NCBI GenBank assembly: GCA_030998225.1
Contig: JAPYXD010000308.1
Location: 4,226,001 to 4,290,000 of the forward strand
Direction of reading: 5' to 3'
DNA length: 64,000 bases
Origin: Diplolepis rosae
Lineage: Eukaryota > Arthropoda > Insecta > Hymenoptera > Diplolepididae
The notes beneath the pieces are model-generated. The model was not told the DNA's origin, made no database searches, and was given only the letters and a program-made list of their open reading frames with translations. A program made the translations under genes and the position numbers. Numbering within the stretch: the stretch's first letter is position 1; each line of letters starts with the position of its first letter. Positions 43,390 to 54,088 of this stretch are shown one piece after another.

Positions 43390-44765
43390 ACGCTTCGCAA
43401 AAACCGGTGAATTTCGGCCTTCGAAAGTAGGCCCCTGCCTGAAGTAAACCTTATCCTTCCAAGAAAGCATCTAACTTGCTGCCTTCTCCTCTTTACTCGA
43501 TTCCAATCATATGTGTCTGCGAAATTTTTGCATTAGAGACCAATTAGCAGTTCCAGGTCGTTCATAACTCGAAGTACAAACTTGTATCCGTCATTGAACA
43601 TACCTCCACCCATGAATGCAGCAATTTTAATGATACCACGAGTCGACGCCAGTAAGACAAAAGTGATGCTGCGGCTGTTCATCCGTTGAGATTAAATGGT
43701 AGTAAGTGGCCTTTATTCCTTTCTTCATGTCTTCTTTCGAGTATGCATTTCTATGATACTCTAGACCGTAATATTTAGTTCATTTTTTAACCAAGGCATC
43801 CATAACTTTCCCATTTCCGACAAGTTTAGCGGTTTTTTTACATTTCTGAGGCCGCTCTCCATTCGTTTTTCGACTTAACCTATGCATACACTTTTTATCA
43901 CACCAACATCTCCATAAGGATTAGCATTTAGAATAGCCTTCAATGTTTTTGTGCCGCCATATCCGACGTCATTAGTACAACGTACTCCAAAATTTTCCTC
44001 AGAACGACGAAACATTTTAAGGGAGTATGGTGGATAAGACTATTAAAAATGAGAATTACTTGTAATTTTGACAGAACGCGTATTATAGCTTACTTGAACT
44101 ATGGTTCAAATTTCGTGACCCTTCAGAACCTCAAACCTGAGAAATAAATTATTGAAAATCACATGTGATCTTATGGGAAAATGCTGTTTTTTAAGGATTA
44201 TTTAAAAATGGGAAAATTATGAAAAAATAATTAATCAATAATTAATTTCTCGGGTTTGAGGTTCTGGAGGGTCACGAAATTTGAACCATAGTTCAAGTAA
44301 GCTATAAAACGCGTTCTGTCAAAATTATAAGTAATTCTCATTTTTAATAGTCTTATCCACCATACTCCCTTAAGCACGGCGTCAACTTCCATTTTACCTG
44401 CAGTTCTTTTGTGATTTATGGTGAAATTTTCTAGATGCTCTGCACAGTCCAGATCATCAGTGTGGTGCCGAAAGTAGGTACATGCTTGACAGTAGCTACT
44501 TTTCACTATCAGATCAATCACCTTATCTGAATAGTAAGCAATAATTGTCATCACGCCATAAGAACCCTTGTTTTTTCCAAAATCCTTCGCCACTAACCTT
44601 TAAATATAATACTGACTTTTCATTCCTCTCATTTTATTTTTTTCTCATCCTCCACTGCATTTTTGCAATTCTGATCGAATATTTTTCGACAGATGTATGC
44701 AAACGCTCTTACTATATTGTCATAAGCTTGTTTGCTAAGTCCACTGCCTAAATTCGTTACACCGC
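43390..44765 (-). pseudogene. Mutator-like transposase-domain protein, interrupted by a MITE
   Basis: On the minus strand the blocks in order are LSKQAYDNIVRAFAYICRKI (about 44735), YGVMTIIAYYSDKVIDLIVK, SSYCQACTYFRHH, GKMEVDAVLK, then after the MITE MFRRSEENFGVRCTNDVGYG. Next are KTLKAILNANPYGDVGVIKK, VEKRMESGLRNVKK, ATYYHLISTDEQPQHHFC, GGGMFNDGYKFVLRVMNDLE and KNFADTYDWNRVK. These match the domain found in many uncharacterised insect proteins annotated as Mutator-like transposase domain. The Cys-rich CQAC, the EVD and the H-x-H motif are visible. There are a few stops and shifts, and a part near the C-terminus seems deleted. Nested MITE: 44021-44369. Confidence 0.75.
44021..44369. mobile_element. 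Foldback MITE with TTAA duplication
   Basis: TTAA is present at 44017-44020 and 44370-44373. The two ends, GGGAGTATGGTGGATAAGAC and its reverse complement, are the start of arms that pair for about 145 bp with few mismatches around a central loop of about 60 bp. TTAA and GGG termini fit the piggyBac superfamily. It contains no coding frame. It sits between the K and M codons of the Mutator-like relic, and removal with one TTAA restores the frame. Confidence 0.92.
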
Positions 44766-44772
44766 AAAAAAT

Positions 44773-45780
44773 GTTAAGTTCGTGGTAACACTCATTATTT
44801 TTGAAAATTATGAAGTTCTTAATTTCGCAATAGGATAAATTGAAAGCACTAATTGAGTACTAAATTCTGATATATTGAATAGTGAATTTAATTCAAATCT
44901 TCAAATATTTATCAGTGTGTATAAGCCAGTTTAATGTTAAGCTAGCGGTACTACTCATTATTTTTGAAAATTATAAAGTTATTAAATTCGCAATAGGGTA
45001 ATTTACGAGCACTAATTGAGCACTAAATTCTGATATATTAAAAAGTGAATTTAATTCACATCTTTTAATATTTTTCAGTGTGTATATGCCAGCTTAACGT
45101 TAAGCTCGCGGAACTACTCATTATTTTTGTAAATTATGAAGTTATTAATTTCGCAATAGGATAATTTGAGAACAATAAATTCTATCACGTGCACAAATAA
45201 GTTTCCGACATTTGACAAAAGTTGGCGTCACCAGTAAGTTTTGGTTGAAATTGACATATTTATATAAAACGTCACTGTCGTAATTTTGGACACCTGTCAA
45301 CAACACAACCTTGAAATATTAGTGCATTTTTATCAGTATAATATATACCTTTGTGTGCGAAAATATCCTGTTTTGAGACGAATAAGCGTCATTTGCGGGA
45401 ACTTTTGATTTACTTCTTCAACGGTGAATTTGACATCGAAGACAAAGAATATAGCGGGAGGCCGAAAGTTTAAGACGAGAAATTGGAAGCATTATTGGAT
45501 CAAGATTCGTACCAAACGCAAGAAGAACAATACGATGGACAATACTTCGAATAAAACATGAGGTTCCGTTTTTTCACAATAAATGACCAATTTATGACAT
45601 AAAATGGCGGAAACTTATTTGTGCACCTCATATAATATTAAAAAGTGAATTTAATTCACATCTTAAAGTATTTTCCATTGTGCAGATGCCGGCCTAACGT
45701 TAAGCCAGCGGTACCACTCATTATTTTTGAAAATTGAACAGCACTAAACGAGCTCTGAATAATGATATATTAAAAGCTTG
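44773..45780. repeat. Satellite-like tandem repeat, period about 163 bp
   Basis: Units start with gttaag(c/t)t(a/c)gcgg at 44773, 44936, 45099 and 45699. Each contains actcattatttttgaaaatta, ttcgcaatagg, ctgatatattaaaaagtgaa and ttcagtgtgtat. The third unit is split by the mariner MITE 45185-45630, which accounts for the wider spacing. The fourth unit is truncated. The function is unknown. Confidence 0.85.
45185..45630 (+). mobile_element. mariner-derived MITE, 446 bp
   Basis: TA flanks both ends (45183-45184, 45631-45632). The inverted termini are t(c/g)a(c/g)gtgcacaaataagtttccg. It retains coding remnants FDIEDKEYSGRPKV and LEALLDQDSYQTQEEQYDG, the same transposase as at 31018-32637, joined directly to both ends. 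It lies within the third unit of the satellite. Confidence 0.88.
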
Positions 45781-45953
45781 AATATAACAATGTGGTTCTG
45801 TTTACTAATTTTTCCGAATCATTTCAGTCGATTATGTCGATAATGAAAAGAGTGTATCACTCGTCGTGATAACAAAACTGTACCATATCAATTTATCAAC
45901 CTGTGATTTTAAAATTTACGACATTTAAGACTAGATGGAATTTTCAATATATA

Positions 45954-46150
45954 CGAGGTGTCTCCGAAAAGTATCCAGCCTGCGTTTATATCACCGCATT
46001 GGTGCTATTCTTCGTCATCCGGACCATGGCATCCTTCGAAGTAGTCCCCATTTGATTGAACCACACGCTACCAGCGGTGCTTCCACATTTTAAAGCAGTC
46101 CTCGAACTATAAAACTTGCGTCATGATGAGGGAACGACCCACTACCAACT
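45954..46150 (-). mobile_element. mariner 3'-end fragment
   Basis: The terminus CGAGGTGTCTCCGAAAAGTATCC follows TA at 45952-45953. The minus strand reads the C-terminus of a mariner transposase, FEDCFKMWKHRW, VQSNGDYFEGCHG. Everything upstream of that is missing. From 46131 to 46239 the motifs agggaacgacc and ggtcgttccct form a small inverted pair that may be another MITE. Confidence 0.8.
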
Positions 46151-46249
46151 GACGCCAAAGCATGGCCGCCGTTGGGGCATAGACTATAAAAGAAGTTTAA
46201 GATGGCGAAGTCGAGGTTTACAATAACGAATGGTCGTTCCCTACATTAC

Positions 46250-46375
46250 ACTTATCTACGAGGACACCTGTCGACAACGTATCCTATCTGATACGCGACT
46301 AATGATCCGCCGATAATGTAGTCAGTGATAAAAATTTCAAGTTTTAACCAATTAATTTAAAATATTGATAATATT
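46250..46375 (+). repeat. SINE 3'-body copy
   Basis: It carries ctacgaggacacctgtcgac, gtatcctatctgatacgcga, gccgataatgtag and the aatttaaaatattgataatatt tail of the SINE family at 38671-38955. The head is missing. Confidence 0.8.
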
Positions 46376-47039
46376 ATATAGGGTGTTTTTTATCTTGAGA
46401 CATCGAAATAGCTCAATAAATACGCACCGTGCAAAAAAATGTCCGCAATAAAAACTTTTTGTTTTAGAGGGGGAAAAGCGACTCCACAAAATTTTACATA
46501 CATCGAGGGTGTGAAGTGTGGAGTAAAAAACTTTTTGTTTTATTAAAAATCAAATTGTGAACTAAAAAACGTTACCTAATTTATTACAATACTATATACT
46601 ATATTTAAAGAATTTGAAAATCTTTCTGTGGAAAAAAAGATTCAGGTATTCGGCCCCTATAAAAAATACTGTGCATTTGGACTTTCTATCTTTCGTAAGT
46701 AGGTTTAGACTTTTGGTTTTCCAAAAGTAGGCTGGTATTTAGATGTAATATACTTATGACGGTCAGACTATTCTTGACTCTTAAACAAGCGAGAACTCTT
46801 ACCCTCAGTAAAAGTAACTTAGAATAAGATCTCCTTGTAATAATTTAATAATTATATACTGGGAACCAGCAATGCTCTCAGATTAATAAATTTCATATTT
46901 ATTACAAGTTCGACAACTATAAACATCCTAAGCATTTATCGAAAGAAAACCGCATGCATATACCCTTCTCATTTCCAACAAATATTTTATTCAATCATTT
47001 TGTAAAAGGGCAACAAACTCTAGAAAGTGTGTCGACTTT
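46376..47039. other. No gene called; possible LTR remnant
   Basis: Sequence with a few repeat-like motifs ('gggtgttttttatc', 'ctttctgtgg'). The part from about 46745 to 46960 could be the 3' LTR of the minus-strand errantivirus relic. No second copy exists in the window to confirm it. Confidence 0.3.
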
Positions 47040-47199
47040 CTTTACATTCTTTACATTCTTTACACTCCCCCTTCAGACAATTTTTAGCCCTCTAAAATTT
47101 AATCCTTCTGTTTTTGATCGGCATGGTTTCCCCCACCATTGTATCTTGAGTCGGAACAGTTGCATAGTATACGGTAGGATTAGCTTGCACTTTAATTCT

Positions 47200-47769
47200 A
47201 ACGCAGATGGGACATAAATTCTTAGGTAAAAATACTGATTAACCCTATGCTAACGTAACCTATGTACTGCAACCATTCGGTGGCTTTCTCTTTCCATGTT
47301 TGCACTCTGTAATGAGAAGCTATTTTCCCAAGAAAATTCTCCGTATTATCTAGACTTAGCCTTATTTGCTTCAATACATTAAGATCTAATTGTCAAGGCA
47401 AAGTTATTAAATGTCTTTCTAAAGTGTCCAAAGAATTCCTATCATACGGCGTTTCGTAAGTTTTGTTCAATACAATGGATTTTTCGTAGCCAGTTGTCTT
47501 TTCTAAATAAAGTTGTACATTATCTGATACAATTTTGCATTCAGAACCCTGGATCAAAACATTAGTATCCACTTCTATAGAAGTCGTAGAGTCGGCGTAA
47601 AGAAAATCTAGAGTTAACTTATTATTCGGTAACAGTATGTAACCATTCTTAGTTGATATGTAACTTTTGCTATTTAGTCTAAAGGGTGAAAAATTACAAA
47701 TCACAAAGTCTTGATGTCCTTTTATTATGCTGGCGTCACAGTTGTTCGTGTCAGCTAGCCTATAGTTAG
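47200..47769 (-). pseudogene. Env-like glycoprotein, C-terminal part
   Basis: The open frame 47704-47393 has the features of an errantivirus env ectodomain: paired cysteines, an extracellular beta-rich pattern, and near its end RNSLDTLERHLITLP. After a break the text DNVLKQ-like, ASHYRVQTWKEKATEW continues, which is the membrane-proximal helix. No convincing transmembrane segment survives. It is the downstream part of the env frame at 54505-55440. The distance between the pieces, less the inserted element and one target copy, is a multiple of three, so the insertion did not itself shift the frame. Confidence 0.65.
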
Positions 47770-48185
47770 TGTTAATGCGAACCTATGTCAAATTTGAATT
47801 TATTACTTTACTTTTAGAAAATAATTGTATGGAGCTACATATAGAATTACTAAGAAGACTATATGTGATCTGTTTACTTCTATTAAATTTCTTTATTGTA
47901 AGGTGATACTGTATAACCTCGACCGCTCAAAGTAAAATTTGTTTATAATATCCTCACTAAATTCAGCTAAGCGCCGAACTGTGCGAAATAAAGGGCCACC
48001 AAGACAGTAGTCTGAGATTATTCATTGAGCACACATTAAAAAGTAGATCACTACCAGTTTATATTCTCTTTGTTAATTAAAATCTCATCAAATTATAATT
48101 TTACCTGTTTGACATTATTATAAAAACCCTTCACCTCGGTTAAGTCAAAGGTGAAAGTGCAGTGAAGAAAAACTCGTACTGAACA
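47770..48185 (+). repeat. BEL/Pao 5' LTR
   Basis: It runs TGTTAATGCG...GTACTGAACA and has an AATAAA signal near 47988. It is 416 bp and collinear with 54089-54504 without gaps. Confidence 0.95.
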
Positions 48186-48186
48186 T

Positions 48187-48204
48187 ATGGTCCTTCGAGC
48201 CGGA
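48187..48204 (+). promoter_or_regulatory. Primer-binding site (tRNA-Tyr)
   Basis: TGGTCCTTCGAGCCGGAT, one base after the LTR, is complementary to the 3' end of tRNA-Tyr (...CCGGCTCGAAGGACCA). Confidence 0.85.
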
Positions 48205-48343
48205 TAACGCTCTAATCAAATACGATTCAAGTTATAACAGACAAAAATTTACAACTTCATACAAATTTGGTTATTCCTGTTTGTACATTCACATAATTAC
48301 TCATACAATTTAACAAAGTGCTTACACAACGAGTACACATTAT

Positions 48344-48515
48344 ACACCTGTTTTTTCTAACAGGCTAAGCGTTTCAATACACCTGTTTTTTTTAACAGGC
48401 TAAGCGTTTCAATACACCTGTTTTTTCTAACAGGCTAAGCGTTTCAATACACCTGTTTTTTAAACAGGCTAAGCGTTCAAATCACCTGATGGTACCTCAG
48501 GCTGAGCGTTTTAAT
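48344..48515 (+). repeat. Five-unit 35-bp repeat in the BEL/Pao leader
   Basis: Units start at 48344, 48379, 48414, 48449 and 48482. Each has CACCTGTTTTTT-CTAACAGG-type sequence followed by CTAAGCGTTTCAATA. CCTGTT and AACAGG form a small hairpin in the first four units. In the fifth the stem changes to CCTGATGGTACCTCAGG but still pairs. The block lies between the primer site and gag. Confidence 0.92.
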
Positions 48516-48821
48516 TCAAATCAATAATACGTGCACGTAAATACATTTATCGAATTTTTTAGTGAAGTGTCTAGCGTTAATACAGTGTTTTGTGACTATA
48601 AAACTCATAATAAAGACGTTAAGTGGATTACTCGATATTGTTTGTGATAATTATTTAGCACAACAATACAAAACACCAAAGCAGTTGCGCCACTTTCACT
48701 AAAATGTACGCTGACCATGCGCTCTAGCAGTTAGTTCATCTCACATTTCAAAGGTAAGGTTTAATCAAAGAATTCAGTTGAATGTCCTGCGTAATCACAC
48801 AATTAATTTACTATTTTTAAA

Positions 48822-50126
48822 ATGGAGAACTTTGATCGTTTGTCAGTTCTTTTACAAAAACATGAGACCATACAAGAACACATTCAATCATTTAAAGAAT
48901 TTTTGGATCAGTTTGATAGTAAAAATTCAAATCATGTTGTTGAGTTACAAATACGTTCTCAAAATGTTCTTTCATGTTTTGCTACTTTGGATGAAATATT
49001 TGACGAAATTCAATTAATTGATAGTGACACTGATTACAAAGCGGAGAAAAAATCAATTCATAATCTGTACTATACAGTTATGGCAAAGGCTCAAAATTTG
49101 TATGCACCAATATCACAGTCTCAAAGTGGCACGAGCGGTTTAGCAACAGGCTCGCTCGCCGGCTCTGATCACTCTCGGGATACAAACGCATCTTCCAACC
49201 GTCGTAAATTAAAATTACCACAAGCTTCTTTACCTAGTTTTACAAGTAAAATGGAAGAATGGTTATCATTCAAAGATTCCTTTCGTACAATAATCCATAA
49301 ACTTGACGATATCACTAACTGTGAGAAATTGCAATATTTAAAATCAATATTAAAAGACGAAGCTCTTCGAAAAGTACAAGTTCTGTCTATTACTGATGAT
49401 AATTATCAGAAGGCTTGGGACTTGCTTCAAAAGGCATACGAGGACCCAAGAGCGATCATCTCGCGACACTTAAGTTTATTGCTTCGTTTACCAGTTCAGG
49501 ACAAAGAGACCTCTGCAGGCTTAATAACACTTGCCGATGAGTCTCAACAACATTTACAATCATTAAATTCTTTAGGCATACAAGTCAATGAAAAAATCCT
49601 TGTTACTTTATTAAAAGAAAAATTACATAAAAATACGCTCGAAAAATGGGAAGAAACTCTAAAAAAAGGTGTCTTTCCAAAATTCGAAGAATTGACTGAT
49701 TTTATCTATAGAACTGCAGCGCGTATTTCTAAACGTAAAATCGATCAAGTTTCCGGAGATATGAACAAACACAACAATTTCAAAAAACGTAAATTTTACG
49801 ATGAATATCAAGTATTTTTAACTACTTCCAAGCAGTGTTCTTTATGTTTGGAATCACATTTCTTATTTCGCTGTAGTAAGTTTTTAAACCTACCAGTAAA
49901 CGAACGGATAAAGATAGTTAAGAATGCGTCATTGTGTAATAATTGTTTACGTCCACATGCAGCAAAGGACTGTAAATTTGGCAATTGTAAAAAATGCAAT
50001 AAACGTCATAATACTTTATTACACATTTCGAAACCACAAAATCAAAATGAAAATAAAATTATCAAAATTCAAGATCTAACTGATAATAAAGTAACAAGAA
50101 TACAAGACCAAAATAATGAAGCATGA
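48822..50126 (+). CDS. BEL/Pao gag
   Basis: It is 434 codons from MENFDRLSVLLQKHE to a TGA. The N-terminus is helical. Residues about 127-260 match the BEL/Pao gag domain (LPQASLPSFTSKMEEWLSFK, FRTIIHKLDDITNCEKLQYL and KSILKDEALRKVQVL). The C-terminal third has the cysteine-rich nucleic-acid-binding region, CSLCLESHFLFRC, CNNCLRPHAAKDC and CKKCNKRHNTLLH. The ATG at 48822 starts in the frame that continues into pol. The TGA at 50124 sits between the cysteine region and the protease. It could be a mutated CGA or a genuine gag-pol boundary suppressed in translation, though other BEL elements usually have a single ORF. Confidence 0.9.
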   Translation: MENFDRLSVLLQKHETIQEHIQSFKEFLDQFDSKNSNHVVELQIRSQNVLSCFATLDEIFDEIQLIDSDTDYKAEKKSIHNLYYTVMAKAQNLYAPISQSQSGTSGLATGSLAGSDHSRDTNASSNRRKLKLPQASLPSFTSKMEEWLSFKDSFRTIIHKLDDITNCEKLQYLKSILKDEALRKVQVLSITDDNYQKAWDLLQKAYEDPRAIISRHLSLLLRLPVQDKETSAGLITLADESQQHLQSLNSLGIQVNEKILVTLLKEKLHKNTLEKWEETLKKGVFPKFEELTDFIYRTAARISKRKIDQVSGDMNKHNNFKKRKFYDEYQVFLTTSKQCSLCLESHFLFRCSKFLNLPVNERIKIVKNASLCNNCLRPHAAKDCKFGNCKKCNKRHNTLLHISKPQNQNENKIIKIQDLTDNKVTRIQDQNNEA

Positions 50127-50153
50127 CAATTAAAAAGACTTTCCCAGTGTTGT

Positions 50154-52787
50154 ATGAGTTCAAAATTCTCTACACCATCCTTCCAATTGATGACAAGTGC
50201 CATGGTAGAAGTATTTGATTTCAAAAATAAAAGGATACAGACTCGGATTTTACTTGATACTTGCGCGTCCACTAATTTCGTTACAGCCAATTTAGTGAAA
50301 AAATTACAACTTCCCAAAATTAAATGCCATATTATGGTAAACGCTTTAAATAACCTTACAACTACCGTTAATAGTATGGTTTCCATAACTTTTAAATCCA
50401 TATATAACGAATATAAACGTTCGTTAAAATTTTTGATCGTATCAAACATTACAGATCTTGTGCCGGGTGAAACAATACCTCGTGATCAGATAAAAATTCC
50501 GAAGAATATAAAATTAGCTGATCCTGATTTTCATAAACCTGCTCAAGTTGATATGCTTATCGGAGCAGGCACTACTTTGTCTTTATTTTCAATAGGTTCA
50601 ATAAATTTATCACAAGGTGAACACGATTTTTATTTGCAAAAAACTCGTTTAGGGTGGATTTTTGGAGGAGGTCTAGATCTATTCAAAACTGAAAATGGAG
50701 TTAAATATAATTGCATGATGACAGATTTGAAGGAGACAATAGAAAAATTTTGGTCGGTCGAAGAAATATGCGATAAAAAATCATTTTCTAGCGAAGAATT
50801 GGAATGCGAAGCACATTTCACACGTCATGTAACCCGAGATGCAAACGGTCGATACGTTGTAGCTCTCCCTTTTAAACCAAACTTTAGACTGTCTCGTGGT
50901 TCAAAACAAATAGCTTTAAATAGTCTACATCAGTTGCACAAAAAGTTTGAGAAAAATTCTAATTACAAAATTCAATATACCGCCATTATACGAGAATATT
51001 TAGATTTAAACCACATGAGCTTATTAGAATCAACAATATCAAATGACGGATTTTATTTACCTCATCACGGAGTCTTCAAAAACTCAAGTAGTACGACAAA
51101 ATTACGTGTAGTTTTCAATCCATCAATAGCTGACAAAGAGTCGTTAAATAGTCAATTAATGGTTGGGGCCACGATTCAAGATGATCTGTTCTCTTTAATA
51201 ATTCGTTTTAGATTTTATACATTCGTCATTATTAGAGACATTGAGAAAATGTACCGACAATTTTTAATAAGAGAACAAGACCGCAAATTCCGAAAAATTC
51301 TATGGCAAGAAAAAGACTATATTAATTAATATCAATTAAATACAGTAACTTTTGGTTTTGCTTCTGCTCCGTTTTTAGCCATACGTTGCTTACATCAATT
51401 AGCTGACGACGAAGGTCATAAATACCCGTTGGCCGCCAAAATATTAAAAAGAGATTTTTACATCGACAATTTGATAACGGGCGCATCTACACGCGAAGGA
51501 ACACGAGAAATTTACGATCAAATGACCGCGCTTTTAAGTCTCGCTCATCTAAACATGCGACAATGGGCGTCAAATGACTCTGAAATACTCGCCGGTGTAA
51601 ACGAAAAAAGTCTCGACGACTCGTTTCAAATGAACGAAGATTGCGTTCTAAAAACACTTGGTCTCTATTGGAAAGCCCGAGAAGATTGTTTTGTATACGA
51701 AATAAAAGCTCCTGATATTCATGAACATGTTACTAAACGAAGTATTTTATCTGATATAGCAAAGTTGTTTGATCCATTAGGTCTTCTAGGACCTATAATT
51801 CTTTATGCAAAATTAATTATGCAAAGATTATGGGAATCGAGAATAACATGGGATGAATCAATACCTACGAGCATCTATTCAGATTGGTTTAATTTTTGTC
51901 ATCAATTGGATTCAATCAATACAATCAAATTTAATAGAAACGTTCTAATTAATAACACGCATTCAATTCAGCTTCACGGTTTTTCCGATTCAAGTGAAAA
52001 AGGCTATGGTGCTTGTATATACGTTAGATCTGATAATGGCCATAATGTATATCACTGTTCATTATTATGTTCAAAATCCCGCGTCGCACCTTTAAAGTCA
52101 ATTACTATACCAAAGTTAGAATTATGTGGCGCTCTTTTGTTATGTCGATTATTAAAAAAGGTTGCATTATCTCTGAACGTAGACATCAATTCCATATTTT
52201 TATGGACGGATTCAGAAATCGTTTTACATTGGCTTCATACCCCGCCAAATTTATTAAAAACCTTTGTAGCTAACAGAGTAGCCGAAATCCAAAGAGACAC
52301 TAATATCAAACAGTGGTTTCACATACGCTCACAAGATAATCCTGCAGATAGTCTTTCACGAGGACAGTTACCGAAAGAATTAATCAAAAATAATTTATGG
52401 TATTATGGTCCTCAATGGATATGTAAAAATGAAGAAGTTGGGCCAAAAATTCAAATTAAACCAAGTAGCAAATTACTCCCAGAAAGCAAAAAATCTGTAT
52501 GTTTAAATACATCTGTAAAAATAGATTTTTTACAAAAATATTCTACATTCACTAAGTTAAAACGCATTATCGCTTACTGTTATAGGTTTATGCCAAATTA
52601 TCGTCAATTCAAGGGTTTACCAATAAATATCAATGAATTAAAAAATGCTGAAATTGTAATTATGCGAGTTTTGCAACAGTCTAGTTTCCCAAAAGGAATA
52701 CACGATTTGAAGAAAAACAAATATGTTGACAAAAGGAGTCGATTATATAATTTGGATCCTTTTATCGACGATTATGGTTTAATTTGA
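50154..52787 (+). CDS. BEL/Pao pol: protease, reverse transcriptase, RNase H
   Basis: Same phase as gag. The protease region has RILLDTCASTNFVTANLVKK at about residue 30, a variant of the LLD(S/T)GS active site with C in place of G. KTRLGWIFGGG follows, then the RT domain with LRVVFNPSIADKESLNSQLM. A TAA at 51327 interrupts the conserved text just before YQLNTVTFGFASAPFLAIRC. RT continues with the catalytic box FYIDNLITGA, then the Pao-type DIAKLFDPLGLLGPIILYAK and RNase H (GFSDSSEKGYGACIYVRS, SITIPKLELCGALLLCRLLK, WTDSEIVLHWL, SLSRGQLPKE). A TGA at 52785 precedes VGGRLENA. Stops apart, all domains are present. Confidence 0.88.
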
Positions 52788-53999
52788 GTTGGAGGTCGTT
52801 TAGAAAATGCTAAAATCTCATATGAAAAACGTCATCAAATTATAATACCCAATTCTCACTTTATAACTGATTTAATTATAAATTACTATCATCTCACTTA
52901 TTGTCACGCAGGTACTCATACAATTTTATATGCAATACGACAAAAGTATTGGATCATAGACGGTAGAAATCAAATCACAAAAATCATTCGAAAATGTATC
53001 ATGTGCTTTCGTGCTAAGCCACGATTGGCTGTTTACAAAATGGGCCAATTGCCGACAGCGCGGGTTAACAAAAGCAGACCCTTTAATCACGTTGGCGTGG
53101 ATTACTGCGGTCCCTTTTTTATAAAGGAACGCAAATATCGTAATCAAAAGAAAATCAAAGTTTATGTATCCGTATTTGTTTGTATGGCAGTTAAGGCTAT
53201 ACATTTTGAATTAGTCAGCGATTTGACTACAGAGTCTTACATTGGTGCTTTAAAACGTTTTATATCTCGCCGAGGTAAACCAGTGTCTATATATTCTGAT
53301 AATGCTACGAATTTCCAAGGTGCAAGAAATGAATTAAACGAATTATACACTCTTTTCCAAACAGAGCATTTCAAGAGCAATGTATTTAATTTTTCAAGTA
53401 GTAACAGTATTGAATTTCATTTTATTCCACCTTCTTCACCTCATTTTGGAGGTTTGTGGGAAGCTGGAGTAAAGTCTGTCAAACATCATTTTAAAAGAGT
53501 AGCGGCTAATTCATTGTTTACATACGAAGAGTTTAATACTCTTACTATTGAAATCGAAGCTATTTTGAATTCAAGACCGCTGACTCCTATTTTAACTGAC
53601 ATAAACGATCTTTCAGCTTTAACACCAGGACATTTTCTGATCAATCAATCATTGATAAGCCTACCAGAACCTAGTCTTTGTACAACTCCTTCTAATAGAT
53701 TATCTGCATGGAAGTTAATCACTAAAATTCGTAATCAATTTTGGAATCGTTGGAATGTAGAATATTTGAACGAATTAAATGTTAGACATAAATGGAATCA
53801 AAGCTCATGTAATCTTACAGTTGGTATGCTTGTACTTATAAAAGAAGATAATTTACCATGCATGCACTGGCCATTGGCCAGAATACATGAAGTTCACGAA
53901 GGAAGTGATGGTATTGTACGAACTGTAACTTTAAAAACTCCTAAAAATTATTTGAAAAGAACTGTTAAGAAAATCGCTATTTTACCTTTATACGAATAA
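52788..53999 (+). CDS. BEL/Pao integrase
   Basis: Text begins VGGRLENAKISYEKRHQIII directly after the TGA, includes the zinc-binding HLTYCHAGTH...CIMCFRAK part, and the long open frame starts by 53001. The catalytic core shows all three acidic residues: NHVGVDYCGPFF, SIYSDNATNFQG and FGGLWEAGVKSVKHH. The C-terminal region contains LTPGHFLINQSL and ends IAILPLYE before TAA, as in other BEL/Pao integrases. It would insert the cDNA and produce the observed 5-bp duplication. The core is intact, but it can only be made if the upstream stops are bypassed, because it has no start of its own. Confidence 0.9.
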   Translation, partial: VGGRLENAKISYEKRHQIIIPNSHFITDLIINYYHLTYCHAGTHTILYAIRQKYWIIDGRNQITKIIRKCIMCFRAKPRLAVYKMGQLPTARVNKSRPFNHVGVDYCGPFFIKERKYRNQKKIKVYVSVFVCMAVKAIHFELVSDLTTESYIGALKRFISRRGKPVSIYSDNATNFQGARNELNELYTLFQTEHFKSNVFNFSSSNSIEFHFIPPSSPHFGGLWEAGVKSVKHHFKRVAANSLFTYEEFNTLTIEIEAILNSRPLTPILTDINDLSALTPGHFLINQSLISLPEPSLCTTPSNRLSAWKLITKIRNQFWNRWNVEYLNELNVRHKWNQSSCNLTVGMLVLIKEDNLPCMHWPLARIHEVHEGSDGIVRTVTLKTPKNYLKRTVKKIAILPLYE

Positions 54000-54088
54000 C
54001 ACTGTTCACTTTATATGAATAATACTATATTTATCATTAGTAGATGGATTATTTAGATTAATCGATCACTCTCTCAACGGGGGGAGTA

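Noticed and set aside
47040..47068. Three ctttacattctttacatt units as a regulatory repeat
   Set aside because: A 10-bp slip repeat in the decayed tail of the errantivirus relic. A similar phrase at 57888 is too short to imply relationship.
48344..48515. CRISPR-like or satellite array
   Set aside because: It lies in the leader of the BEL/Pao element with contiguous units, so it belongs to the element.
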